Source: Marthasterias glacialis (lineage: Eukaryota; Echinodermata; Asteroidea; Forcipulatida; Asteriidae). Taken from it: 64,000 bases of DNA. The notes under the pieces were generated by a model. It was not told the DNA's origin. It did not search any database and saw only the letters and a program-made list of their open reading frames with translations. A program made the position numbers and the translations under genes. This document shows positions 24,001 through 35,051 of this stretch, one piece after another (the stretch's first letter is position 1; each line of letters starts with the position of its first letter). The stretch covers positions 496,001 to 560,000 of the forward strand of contig OU452239.1 in NCBI GenBank assembly GCA_911728455.2, in the 5' to 3' direction.

Positions 24001-25069
24001 CGTGTGATAGTAAGTTTTGTAACTTTATCATTAAAACTATGATTTAAAAATCACGGAGATGGTAAATGAATAATTCAAGCTCAATTTCTGAAAGTATTAT
24101 TTACAAATACTGACCGAAACATTGCAAAAATGAGACAAAAACAGTCGAGTCCTTATCATTGACATGGTTGTTTGTGTCCAAGAACTGCGCGTTTGCTGTG
24201 GGACTCAACCATTTTATGCAGGGGTTGTGTAGCACAGCTAGCTCGGGACGCCGGTAATCGTGGATAGCGTTGACACGGCACATAATATGAATTATACCCC
24301 TGCATAAAAAGCTGTACACCTATATTCAATAATGGAATGGTCCATAACGTTTTTTCAAGCCCCACACGTCCACACAGAGAAAACGTAGCGCGCGTGTAAG
24401 ATCTAGGTCACCCCAAAAGTATTACATGTACATGTACATGTATCTTGTGTGCATTTTAGCTGTCTTTTTGACTGAACAAATTCGGGGGTAACAAATTCAT
24501 ATGTTGTTTTTCTGTACTGGTACAACTTTTTATGTAAAAAAAACCCCCCAAAACACGCACATTTACTGTACAGCTGCTGTGAAAAATAATAATAATAATA
24601 ATAAAAAACAAAAACATCCGCACATCTCGACCGTATGTTTACAAAACTCGTTGTCCAACTCACAAAAATGTGCTAAAGTATATTGAAATTTACAGAAAAT
24701 TTACAGAATGCGAATAACAAACAAATTTTTTCAAATATACACGGTACATGTATAGGGCCTTCCTTATGATGTTGCGTAATCTTAATTAATAATATAGTTT
24801 TACTTTTAGATGTCAATCAGCAGCCAAAATGTTATTATTTTCTATCTTTTTTTACCTTGTTCAGTAAACGCTGACCGATTGAACACGATGGCGAAGGTGA
24901 GCGAAAGCACTGAAATCAGGATTCCATGGATACAAGCAACACACCTCGCGTTCCATTTGTAGCTTCGATTAGGTTGTAGATAGCTACTCAACCGAAATAT
25001 AGCTGTCCAGAAGAAGGTCGAGATGACCACCTGTCCAGCAGTAGTCACAAGTTCGCTTTGCGTGACCAT
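21054..25069 (-). CDS. TLCD5/TMEM136-like TLC-domain protein, gene A
   Basis: Exon 1 is 24856-25069 and exon 2 is 21054-21631, joined in phase 1 to give 263 residues. This is the most distal and most diverged member of a five-gene tandem family. TLCD5 is a multi-pass membrane protein with a TLC domain, a fold shared with ceramide synthases and lipid-composition regulators; the function of TLCD5 itself is not well known. Exon 1 encodes the first hydrophobic segment, then PNRSYKWNARCVACIHG, where relatives have RSSEWNCR. Exon 2 contains LCLGYFIFDTVWC, the paired histidines in YTIHHAVSMMG, GVSGTEVNVTIFLAEVTNPF and LYELNDAVF. The hydrophilic tail is rich in Lys and Asn. An upstream in-frame extension to 25165 exists, but the start at 25069 matches the family N-terminus. 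Gene B is the closest neighbour in sequence. Confidence 0.88.
21690..22000. repeat. Degenerate tandem repeat with CGTTATTACGAATTA core
   Basis: In the intron of TLCD5-like gene A. Units of about 21 bp appear in both orientations, because the core TTCGTAATAACGAA is nearly self-complementary. A separate array at 61190-61500 carries the related core CGTAATAAC with a 21-bp period. Confidence 0.75.
22714..22731 (+). repeat. Poly(G) tract
   Basis: Run of G of about 15-16 bases in the intron of gene A. Confidence 0.85.
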
Positions 25070-25149
25070 GTTTCCACAAGGAGTGCAAAAGTTATGCCGA
25101 TTCTGCAACAGAAACTTCAGCTCTTGTTCTTTTTTAAAGCTTAGTATGG

Positions 25150-28100
25150 GCCGCCATTTGGGCAAAAGGCAGCGTTGTTTTTCAGTACATCCCTACCAAG
25201 GGTTAGTGACGAGAGGTGTCGATACGGCCGGTGCGCTGCCCAATGGTAGCGAGGTTTGCCACTATGGAACGCCAATGCTGCCTTCGTGCCCTTTTTTGCT
25301 CTTTTCTCTTTTCGCATGGGTCACACGTAATGGTCCGTCGGACGTTAATGGGCCGTCTGACTTAGAGGGTCGGACGTAATGGTTCGCCGGACACTATGGT
25401 TCGGACATAATGGTTTGTCAGTCGCAATGGGTCGGACTTAATTGTCAAAATTCTTGTAGGACATAAAGGTCTATGTCGGTGTTACAGGCGTAACATGCGT
25501 TCTACTCTCTCACGGGGTCGTTTACGCAACCTTGGGCGGATGTAGCATTATTTTATTTAAGGGTAACTAAGAATCAAGAACGATTTTTCAGTACTACGAA
25601 TTACAATGAAATAATCAAAGGATGTGAAAAGCAACTTACACAGTCACGCCCTTACGGCGTGGGGTCCGGGGCCCGCTCAAGGGCCCCGGAAATGTTTTGA
25701 TTATACATGATCTTTGGTGCATATGACGCGATTTCATGCCAGTTTTCTTCCTATTTTAAACAATTTTTTTGAACGAATTAATGTATATTCCATTTGATTT
25801 TAACCTTTGTGGTCTCAGAACGTTTTTTATGTTCTCACATTTCCATCCCACAAAAATGAAAGCTATCTGGACATTTTCTGCAGGACATGATTGGTTGCTT
25901 GGGGCACATATATCTTCTGATGAAGACCACTTCATCCATTTTTAACTTCAATTTGTGGCTCAAGCCAATTTAGAGATGCAACTGGTAAAAAAAACAAACC
26001 CACAAACAAACAAACCAACCAACCAACCAACCAACCAACCAACCAACAAACAAACAAACAAACAAACAAACAAACAAACAAACAAACAAACAAACAAACC
26101 AACCCCCAAACCCCCAAACAAACAAACCCCCAAACAAACAAACAAACCCCCAAACCAACCCCCAAACCAACCCCCAAACCAACCCCCAAACAAACAAACA
26201 AACAAACAAACAAACAAACAAACAAACAAACAAACAAACAAACACACCCGGACATGATGTTGGTGTGCGGCCACGACCGGGTACCGGTCGTACCGCTTCC
26301 TACGGGCCAGGTAGTATAATCAGGTGGGAATGGTCGATTGTATAATTGCTTATCATTGGTCTCATTTCGTAAAAGTATCGATTGACACAAGAAAGTCCTT
26401 GAGTCGTTTTGTTTATTTTTTCATCAATAATTGTCACATAGAGATAAGTTTAATCTGAAAACTTCGAAATTTAGTGAGATTAAGTGTATAATAAAACTGG
26501 TTGTACAATCATTTTCAGGTATATTATATCATATAAATATGCTTGGCATTGGTGCGAGTGCATTTATCTTAGATGATATCCTTGGTTACAATGCAACAGT
26601 GTAGCACAGACGTTTCATCTGCTTCTGAACTGTAGCCATGAGTGCGCTGTTACGTTCTTTTCTAGACTAACAGATTTACCCAATACAAATAGTGCTTTCG
26701 TAATGTCCATTATATCTCAAAAGGCTAACTGTGCAGCATTTATTTATTTTTTGACATTTTGCAGATGGGATTAATTTTGTTTGTGTAAATTGTATTTGCT
26801 AACCTTGTAGCTTGATTGTGTAATATCTTTGCACGTGTAATGCAATGACGCAACCCGAACTACACATTGACATACGACAAAAAGGATCCTTATCAAGCAG
26901 ACACATTAGTCTGGTTATCATTAAAGTAGGTCTACAAAGCATTGTATGATTACACAACCTTTGAAGTATGGAAATAGGTCAAAGTTGGTAACTCGTGTAT
27001 GATGCTCAGGAGGATTAAAACTGTACCACGCAGTTGCCGCTTAAAATTATTGAAGAAAATGAATGGAACATAATTATGGAACGCCATAGTCAATCTACAT
27101 TAACGTAATAATGCGTGTAGACATATAATGTCAAAGAAGATCAGACTTAGTAATGGTATGAAGTGTCCTTTATCCATCATTTGTTTTGACTTCTATGGGG
27201 TGTCTTTATCAAAAGCTGCTGAACATTAACAAATCCTTAACACAGCTATTTGCTCAAAGATTAAGCTTTAAACAAATTATCAAATAGTATTATAAAGTTT
27301 TAGTTTATTACATCCCTTACAAAGATTTTGCCTTTTGATTGGTTCAGAGCGCGTCACATGATAATATGATGCCTACGACCCTACGACCCATACCATCCAT
27401 TGTACCACCCCATAGCAACCAATTTACTATACTCTAGCAATTATTGTACTCTTCCCATAGCGACAGAAGTTTCTTGATACGAGACGTCTAGGCACAAAAT
27501 ACGTGTGGGGGTGTTGTAAAGAAATGTTGACTGCTTTTACTCGTGATGTGGTTGAAACTACGACTCCATTGGTTATCCCCGTAGGATCACACCAGGAGTG
27601 GCACATTTAACCATGCCGTTCGAAGCGGTAATATTTGTTTATTAAATTAGCAACCTGGCTATGATAAACTAGACTGCCCCCTCCCCCGTCTTCTATGTTT
27701 TCAACAGGCACTGGTATTACAAATACAATTATTACAATTATTACATTATGTTTATGGTGTAGACCGAGGACATCCCTTTGTTCTCCCATTGTTTGGACTT
27801 AGTTTTTTTTAGCGACGTCCCCATTGGTTTTGTACACGAAACATACCGAGGACTGTCCTCGGTATGTCATTTTCCGGATCCCTTTTGTTAAAGTCCTCGG
27901 TTTGAGTGCCCAGACATGCCCACGGAAGTGTTTGTGTATACACACAGTAATATTGCCTGAAAGGTCAAAGGTAGGGCCTACATCTGGCAGGAACCAGTGG
28001 GTTCTAAAGGTCGTTACTCACAAGCCTCGAAGTGTGACGTCAGATGTTCGGGCTAATGAGAAGCCTACTTGCAAAACCTTATACGAGTCAATCCAAGAGA

Positions 28101-29110
28101 GGGCGCTTTACATTTCAAAAATGTATGTATATCACAGATTATGGGCTATTATTTTTAGGGATTTGTTTAAATGCAGTCCAATTGTACCGTTTGTATCTTG
28201 CCTTTCTTCTGTGTGGCTGAAAGTAGGCTTGGCCGGCCATGAAAACTGATCTAGTTCGAAATAAGGACAGGAGCAGGTTTTTTTTTTCAGTTTTTAAATT
28301 TTAGTATGATGATGAACATAACTCGTGGGGCCAGTAGATAACCATTAGGTGCCACCAGATAATCATACTCGAACAGCAAACTAAAATGTTCGTGTTACAG
28401 GGTTTTTTAGCTTTTGTTTCACGCATATATGTGACGACTACAAATTTGTAAAAGTGCTTTTGAATAATTTTTAACAAAAACATGGGTCTCCAGTCTCAGA
28501 ACCCTCAGAGCAGCCACAAAAAACTTTTACTTTGCTGGACCCACGAGGAACATTTTTTCACCACCCTGTCTTTAAGGTCAATAACCCACCCTGCAAGCCC
28601 AAAGCTATTATAAATCACTGTGGGGTGAATTAGAGTGCCAGCCAAGACTTACACTTGTGTTATTTACGATCCACGTGCCACACAAGCTGTTTTCAAACTG
28701 CATACCGCCCTGTGCCAAGGATCCTTAGCACAGGGGTCAATCAATTACTGACAGGTGGCTGCTGTCTTTCAACACTCCTTACTCTGCAGTGGTTAGGGTC
28801 TGGCCAATAGGAGTCTACGGGCTTGCGGGGTGAGGACTACATGGAATCTTGGCCTTATTGGCCCATTGAAAAAATATGACCATATCTGGTAACATATGGA
28901 ACATTCTTGCACCTTTCCGCTGACGCCAGGGGACTTCGGGACCCGTTGGCCCCTCCCGTATGAACTGTTCTGTCGTTTCGTTTCAATAATTTCAAAACAC
29001 TGCACCAAATCATATGAGGCTGGAGCAGGGAGGAAAATTAGTCGGTTCCCCTTTGTAGAATTTGGAGCTGTTATTGTCACTGTGTACAGTAGCCTACACA
29101 GGGCACCCGA
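25150..29110. other. Intergenic region between TLCD5-like A and B
   Basis: No recognisable exon. It contains a degenerate short repeat around GGTCGGACGTAATGG (25325-25440), a dispersed repeat shared with 56215-56440 (about 25800-25985), a CAAA/CAAC microsatellite (25990-26245) and a perfect palindrome ACATACCGAGGA-CTG-TCCTCGGTATGT near 27841. The promoter of gene A should lie just right of 25069, and the 3' UTR of gene B just left of 29123. Confidence 0.5.
25990..26245. repeat. (CAAA)n / (CAAC)n microsatellite
   Basis: About 250 bp of CAAA and CAAC units with CCCC interruptions. It generates long Cys/Leu/Phe/Val open frames on the minus strand and Thr/Asn/Lys frames on the plus strand; none is a real gene. 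Confidence 0.95.
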
Positions 29111-29122
29111 TAGCTGAAAAGT

Positions 29123-30549
29123 CTATTCACCGTGGGTAAGGTCAAACGTGTATTGTCCGTTCTTTAATCGAAGCTCAGTCCGAACTTTCCCGTTTCCCGA
29201 GTTGGACACAACGAACTTCTCTCTCGCCGGTGGAATATACAACACCTCCCCGTGCATCCACTCATTTAATACATTGGTGTACTTTCTCAAGGCAAACTGC
29301 ATAACCTGTACGGCTTGTCCAAAGTTCATGACGCAATAAGATACGCTGAACGTCTTAAAGATACCGCAAGTGCGATCGTGCATCACCATGAAGTAGACGA
29401 GATACGGCGTCAAGAAAAACCGAGCACTGATGAAAGTAACCAAGAAGACGAAGTCGTTGAGCTCGTACCACTTGTTCCGACGTTCGACTCCAAACTCCCT
29501 TAAGAACCAACGTATATGGTAAAAAGGATTTGCGATTTCTGCTAGAAATACGATGCAGCAGACCTCCGCGCCGGAGCGATCTAAGATCAGAGACGCCGCA
29601 AGACCGAAGATGGCGACAGCGTGGTGAACTGCTACGACAAGCGTCTCTTTGCGGTACATGTTGTAACTGCATACGCACCATACGGTGTCGAAGATAAAGT
29701 AACCCACGCATAACACGGTGGCAAAGACCTCGTAGGCGTTCGATTTACAACCTCAAATAAAACGTAGACACATTGAAGGAAGTTATTAACAATAGTTTAC
29801 TACGGTACTCTAGAAATGTCATCCCTACTTGTAGCTTCCGGATGAAGTTTACTACGGTACTCTAGAAGTGTCATCCCTACTTGGAGCTTCCGGATGAAGT
29901 CATGCAAAGGAAGTTTGTTTTTTTTTCGCTGGAAGTCTTCAAGTTACTTCCAGGGTCGCTTTCGTCTTGAGATTACTAATCTAGACAAGTAGTGATTCAA
30001 TTATGACTGAGGCACAATGGGTGAATGGCATAGGGAAATGAAGGATAGATTATTGGGGAAAATTGATTCGATCTTGAGGTATAGGCCTACGGAACCCTTA
30101 AAGGGATAGGTAAAAGAAAAAAAAAAAAAAAAAAAAAAAAAAATGAAATGTGGTAAAATAAAATAAAAAAAATTAAAAAAAATCTGTCCCTCGAAATATA
30201 ATTTCTTGAGAACGAAATGTTTTCGAGGGGACGAAATCTTTTCAACTTTTTTTCTCCACATTTTCAACCTTTTTTTACCTGTCTCTTTAGGGGCTCCGTG
30301 GTGGGGGAGGAACAAAGTCTTCTTTAAGTCACCTGGATTGGTTATCGCTGATTTGTTGACAAAGAGTGTAAGGAAACCTGTAAGCACACTCAGGACCACC
30401 CCGTGCATGAAGCCCACGCTGTGTCCATTCCATTCGTAACTCCGCCGAGGCTGGGCAAGGCAGAATATCTCGAACAATCCCAACCACACCAATGTGGATA
30501 CAGCAACACTGACGATAACAGCCACAAACGTCATCCCATGATCAGCCAT
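29123..30549 (-). CDS. TLCD5/TMEM136-like TLC-domain protein, gene B
   Basis: Exon 1 is 30333-30549 and exon 2 is 29123-29751, phase 1, giving 281 residues, the longest of the array. Exon 1: MADHGMTFVAVIV, then RRSYEWNGHSVGFMHG and NPG at the splice. The donor reads AG|GTGACT, unlike GTAA in the other members. Exon 2: LCVGYFIFDTVWCVCSYN, paired histidines in VAVHHAVAIFG, DRSGAEVCCIVFLAEIANPF (the family SGTE motif is SGAE here), YELNDFVFLVTF. The C-terminal tail is long and hydrophilic. It pairs with gene A in the FIFDTVWC motif and in tail length. Upstream of the ATG at 30549 there is an in-frame GTG only, so the start is firm. Confidence 0.88.
29794..29897 (+). repeat. 52-bp tandem duplication
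   Basis: Two nearly identical 52-bp copies beginning AGTTTACTACGGTACTCTAG, in the intron of gene B close to the acceptor of exon 2. Confidence 0.9.
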
Positions 30550-31646
30550 TTTCACAGCTTTGTATACCCAATGGAAAACTCAATCACACTTTAACCATTA
30601 AACCATAAAATACACTCGTCTCTTCCATGGACTTTAACTCTTTTTTGTTGTTTTTAAACATTGTAATCTCTGTGAATTCCCTTACAAAATCGCATGAACT
30701 TTGTGTTATCAATAATAATCTGACAGAATATAAACACAGCATTGATTTGAAACAAACAGTGACTTCCACTAGAATCTGTCCTACGTTTTGAGATTGATAG
30801 CGTTACTAACAGACACTCATAATAGACTAGTTCCTCAGGATCAACAAGGTCTGGCCCCAGTGCGTTCGAGTAGCTTTGATGTATGACCAGGGTGTTTTTT
30901 CTGCAGTCCAAAATTGCCACTGTCGTAATGATTTTCAATTGGGAATTTTTTTCCTTGACTCGATTCCAAAATGGGAATCCTGAACTGCAGAAAAACTGCA
31001 TGACGTTTCACGACAAAAACATTTCTGGCCGTCATTATTTAGTTCTTCAGGCGGATGCTTTGAGAACCTTTCGGAAGACGTGTACTTTTTTTTTTTATTA
31101 AATAAGCTTGTAAAATAATTTAACGTTGCAGTTTTACCATGAGAAAAATTAGTTTACGATCTTTCCGTTAACCCAGACATAATGCACATGGAAAGTAGTT
31201 CCGGTTGGCTGTCCCATGATGCATTGGTATGAACGCTAGAGGTTAGAATGTTAATTGATAGTTGATACCAAACCATAATGCAGTTTCAAAACAGTCTTCA
31301 GGTTTGCAGGTTATGCACAACAGATTACAAAACCAAACAAATCTGGAGCACTTTTCTAAGATAACAATTTTCGACCGCATACCGGGATTAAATTACCAAA
31401 TATCAATTTAGGAGTTTTTGTACGTGGCATTCTCAAATAGACTCCACGAACAATCATTAACTATAAAGTTGTTGTTTGTATGGTTTATTTCAGTGTAAAT
31501 ACCCGAGATATATTTATTGGGATAATTGTAAGCCATTAAAAACATGTTTCCAAAGACGGGGTTGAAGTAGTGGGTTTAATTCGATTGATCAAATTTCAGT
31601 CATGGTTAGCTGGAACTGAGACAGATATTTAAAATAGGCCTACCTC

Positions 31647-31960
31647 TCAGTTCCATGGCTTGCTCAAAAGAAGACTTATGCGGAGTTTGTTGTGGTGGTC
31701 TGCGAATTCCTCATCGAGTCCTTCAAGGTGTATGGCCTCCGTGCGCTCTCGTTCAATGTGGAGAACACCAAGATCACTCAAGCGCTTATCAGACAGTGTT
31801 TCGAAGATATGTTTTGAAGATGTGTTTCAAACTGGAAACGCTGGGCTCGCAAGCTGCAGCACTGGATGTTGAAAATTGCCACCCACTGCAAGTTTTGACA
31901 GACGGAATAACTCGGCATAGACATCCTTGCATGGATCTAAAAATGCAGTAAACTGAAGGA
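31647..31960 (-). pseudogene. Decayed hAT-like transposase C-terminal fragment
   Basis: The minus strand reads, across at least one frame break, segments such as LGVLHIERERTEAIHLEG and DEEFADHHNKLRISL, ending in a stop at 31647-31649. This pattern (LS-IE-ER-EA-DL--FA--H-NR-I) is familiar from the C-terminus of hAT-type transposases or ZMYM-like proteins derived from them. No upstream domain remains. Assigned by motif memory only. Confidence 0.45.
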
Positions 31961-32940
31961 GATTCTCGAGCTGCGTTTCTGGACTCTGTAAATTTACGTT
32001 TCAGGAGACGCATTGCTTGTGGAATTTCATAGCTTAGGTGGAATTCCATGACGCGTGGAATTTCATGGCTGAGCGACCCTGCATTTTCTGTAACCGCAAA
32101 ACCACAACTTGAAAATACTGACAATTACGATCGTGCTCATTTCCGTCCCATTGTTATTATTGAGTTAGTTCACAGACTGGCAGTTTTACTTTCAGGGAAA
32201 GGACATGCAGCATTTAACGATTTATATCAATATGTAAAAATGTGATTTCATAATGGGGGCGAGGGGCAAGGATTCTGAGCGGGGAGCACAGGCCCCGGCC
32301 CCCTCTGGTTACACCACTGTGTTGCACCAAAGTGTATTACATTATTTTGTAATGTGCACTTTTCCTGGACTTGTCAGGTTTTTTTTTTTTTTTTTTTTTT
32401 TACTATAGTTCATTAACTCTTGCTTTTATACTTATTGTAGCGAAAATACAACTTATGATTGATTTCCGGTAAACACACTTTATTATTCATCTTATAAAAA
32501 CACATATTTCCTTCATAGCTATTGTTTGCAGGACTTTGTAAAGATAAGAAAGAAGTATCCGATTATCAACTTGTGTTTTAATAAAAGGAATTAATGTTAA
32601 CACCGTTGTTTGTTATTGAATAGCACCTATGGTAAAATAACTGAAGAATAGTTAAAGTGAAATGACTTATACAAGTTTAATTAGCCTGGGCCGAAAGTTG
32701 GCCATGGTTGTTATGATAGGAAAGTATTTGTTCTAGTGGTAAATGACCAATCGGAATAGCGATAAAGGCATCTTGTTGTGAGACGTTATCTCCTTGAGTT
32801 ATATACGCAAGCCAGAAGCTATAAAAAGACGAGACAAGTGAGAGCTCGGTGTCGTTCAGATCTAGTTCAGATGGTGACTTGTATTTGCCCGGTACAGTGC
32901 AGCTAGACTGCGAGGGCGCGTACTGCAACGTCTCAGCATA

Positions 32941-33117
32941 TGAACCTTATGCATTGACGTCATCCCGCCGACATCTTAGAGGTAAAATGATGACGAAACA
33001 ATGAAAAACGCACATGTATGTACGCGCGGCGCACAGGATGGGCCAATGAGCAACCTTCTTTTGACCTCTAGCCGAGGGCGCCCTACTCAAATGACGTCAT
33101 GTGCATATTAAGGTCTA
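32941..33117. mobile_element. Foldback MITE with CRE-like TIRs, copy 1
   Basis: About 177 bp with inverted ends containing CTTATGCATTGACGTCAT and ATGACGTCATGTGCATA...AAGGTCTA. Copies at 48561-48735 (inverted) and 63596-63768 share the interior GCGCGGCGCACAGGAT and GAGGGCGCCCTACTCAAATG. Each terminus carries a TGACGTCA-like CRE palindrome. Confidence 0.8.
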
Positions 33118-33672
33118 TTCGACTGCTGATGTACATTGGCGCTCCGACTCAACAGCAGTATTAGTTGGCATTGATGATACACGTGACAAGCAGTTTGTAT
33201 CGACGTTCGTTAATTAAATAAAACAGTCGTTATGTTCGTTTGAAGAATACACGATCTCTCGAGTCAGAATTTCTGCCTTGTATTCTCCTAGGACCCTTGT
33301 CATTTTATTAGTCTTAACATGCGTTTTCATGAGAACGTTTTAGACGTCATGATACACCTGTGCAAATGCTGATCATGTAGTCGAGTAGCAATTTCATCGA
33401 CCTTTGTCAAAATACGACGCGCAGTGATACGACGGGTACGTTTTGGGGTTACCACCGTTTGGTTTGATATATTGTATTATTGATCATTTAACGTCGCCAT
33501 ATCGGATTTATGGGTTCAGCCCACTACACCCAGTCGGTCCGGATCTGAAACTATAGTTTTTATCCACAAGCTCCAAAATTGCTCCTTAATAGCATAGTAA
33601 TACTTTTCAGAGTCGCATATCTACCTGTTTTTTAGTCTTTTTTTGCAGTTGTTTATTATCCTATTTGAATAG

Positions 33673-35051
33673 TTAAAACAATCGAGGGGATCTTCTAAAT
33701 TTAAGCACTGATATATTTATCATGGTGGCTAGACTGACGAGGTACAAAGCAATCCCACTCATCATAAACAACAATTTGGGTTTCTTATGCAGCACGAGGC
33801 AGTACATATAGTATGAGCCAATCCCCAATCGACAAACGGCAAACGTTGCCACAAACATCACGTCATTCAACTCATAGAGGATCCCATCTGTGATACCCGA
33901 CTTTCGCATGAAGTAGCGGATGTGTAGCATAGGGTTGCTGAGCTCGCTGAAGAATATGATCACCCTAACGTCGGTTCCAGAGTGACCGGATACCAGCGAA
34001 GTTGAAATGATGACGAGGAAAACGATCTGGTGCAACATCATCAGCTTGAACTTTGACTCGTAGAATCGGATGCACCACGTGAAGTCAAATAGAAAATAGC
34101 CAAGACACACGACCATTATGCAGATATCATGAATGCTCGAAAGGTCGGCACCTTGAGGATAATAAAACACAAACATAATTGTCGTATACATTGATGATCT
34201 TACATCAGTTTGTGTAAGAACTCAGTGAGGAGCATATTCGAGCAGCCATTTCGGATGTATGTTAAGTCACAGCTTTCCATATAATTCAGTTATCTGGGAC
34301 CAATTTCAAGGCACTTCTTATAATTACCCCGGTGAATTCTGCGCTTACTGCCCGTAAAATCATGGACTTAGTATGGCGTGCCGTGTGCACAGAATTCTGT
34401 AGTAAGCAGAGCCATGTCCGACACGGCCCAATTTCATTTAAAAAAATAATAAATACAAACAAATGCACTGGGCCCCCACTGAAAAGTCCCCCCCCCTCCC
34501 ACCCGATGAAAAAACCCGGCTACATACCACTACGGTTGCCTACAAGTTGAAAAATGTCTTGGGTGACAAGCATAGAGTTATATAATAGAACTAGAGGGTG
34601 CACTCGCGATGCCACGCACGGAACTCCACTGACTCACCACAGGCGAAAATCCCTATGGGCAAATTGCATACGAATGTCCACTTAGAAAATGGCTGCTGTG
34701 TGAACGGATGAGTAACCAGTGTAAATGAATGGTCCACGCCATTTTCTCAATGGTCAAAAAATGCTCCTTGTCGGGCCATGTTGCATGGTTTGTACGCCCT
34801 CTAGTTCTTATATATAACTCTATGGTGACAAGGCCCTAAGCTTTACCTGGGTAGGGGTCAGTAAATGGATTGTTGATAAACCCAAAGACTATGGAGAGTA
34901 GTATAGTGACGGTGTGGATCAACACCACTATGTGGTAATTCCACTCTTCGGGCCGGTACGGGTGGAGTTTACTGAAGAACCAATAGATGGAGCTCCACAA
35001 CACAAACGACGCCCCTGTGAGCATCGCTAGGGCGAGCAAGCTTAACGTCAT
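33673..35051 (-). CDS. TLCD5/TMEM136-like TLC-domain protein, gene C
   Basis: Exon 1 is 34847-35051 and exon 2 is 33673-34151, phase 1, giving 227 residues, the shortest member. Exon 1: MTLSLLALAMLTGASF, then RPEEWNYHIVVLIH, then DPYPG at the splice. Exon 2: VVCLGYFLFDFTWC, VSGHSGTDVRVIIFFSELSN, GILYELNDVMFVATF. The family's paired histidines (HH) are His 109-Gln 110 here (LMMLHQIVFL), and the hydrophilic C-terminal tail is cut to FRRSPRLF. It is closest to gene D (both have GI.DGILYELNDV). Whether the altered His pair affects function is unknown. A hAT-type MITE sits in the intron, its right TSD ending about 13 bp from the donor. Confidence 0.87.
34571..34824. mobile_element. hAT-type MITE with 8-bp TSD GTGACAAG
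   Basis: A 254-bp non-coding element with inverted ends CATAGAGTTATATAATAGAA and (complement of) TTCTTATATATAACTCTATG. It is flanked by exact 8-bp direct repeats GTGACAAG at 34563-34570 and 34825-34832. Ends starting CA and an 8-bp duplication are typical of hAT transposons. It lies inside the intron of TLCD5-like gene C. Confidence 0.9.

Larger units (their letters stand above)
30560..33660. other. Intergenic region between TLCD5-like B and C
   Basis: Contains a decayed hAT-like transposase tail (31647-31960), a T run (32381-32401) and one CRE-ended foldback MITE (32941-33117). I see no intact gene. The open frame at 32677-32928 (minus) has no family I recognise. Confidence 0.5.

Noticed and set aside
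25932..26390. 152-residue Cys/Leu/Phe/Val-rich frame and its mirror Thr/Asn/Lys frame
   Set aside because: Pure product of the CAAA/CAAC microsatellite.
32677..32928. 83-residue minus-strand open frame
   Set aside because: Protein-like composition but no recognised motif; not supported as an exon.
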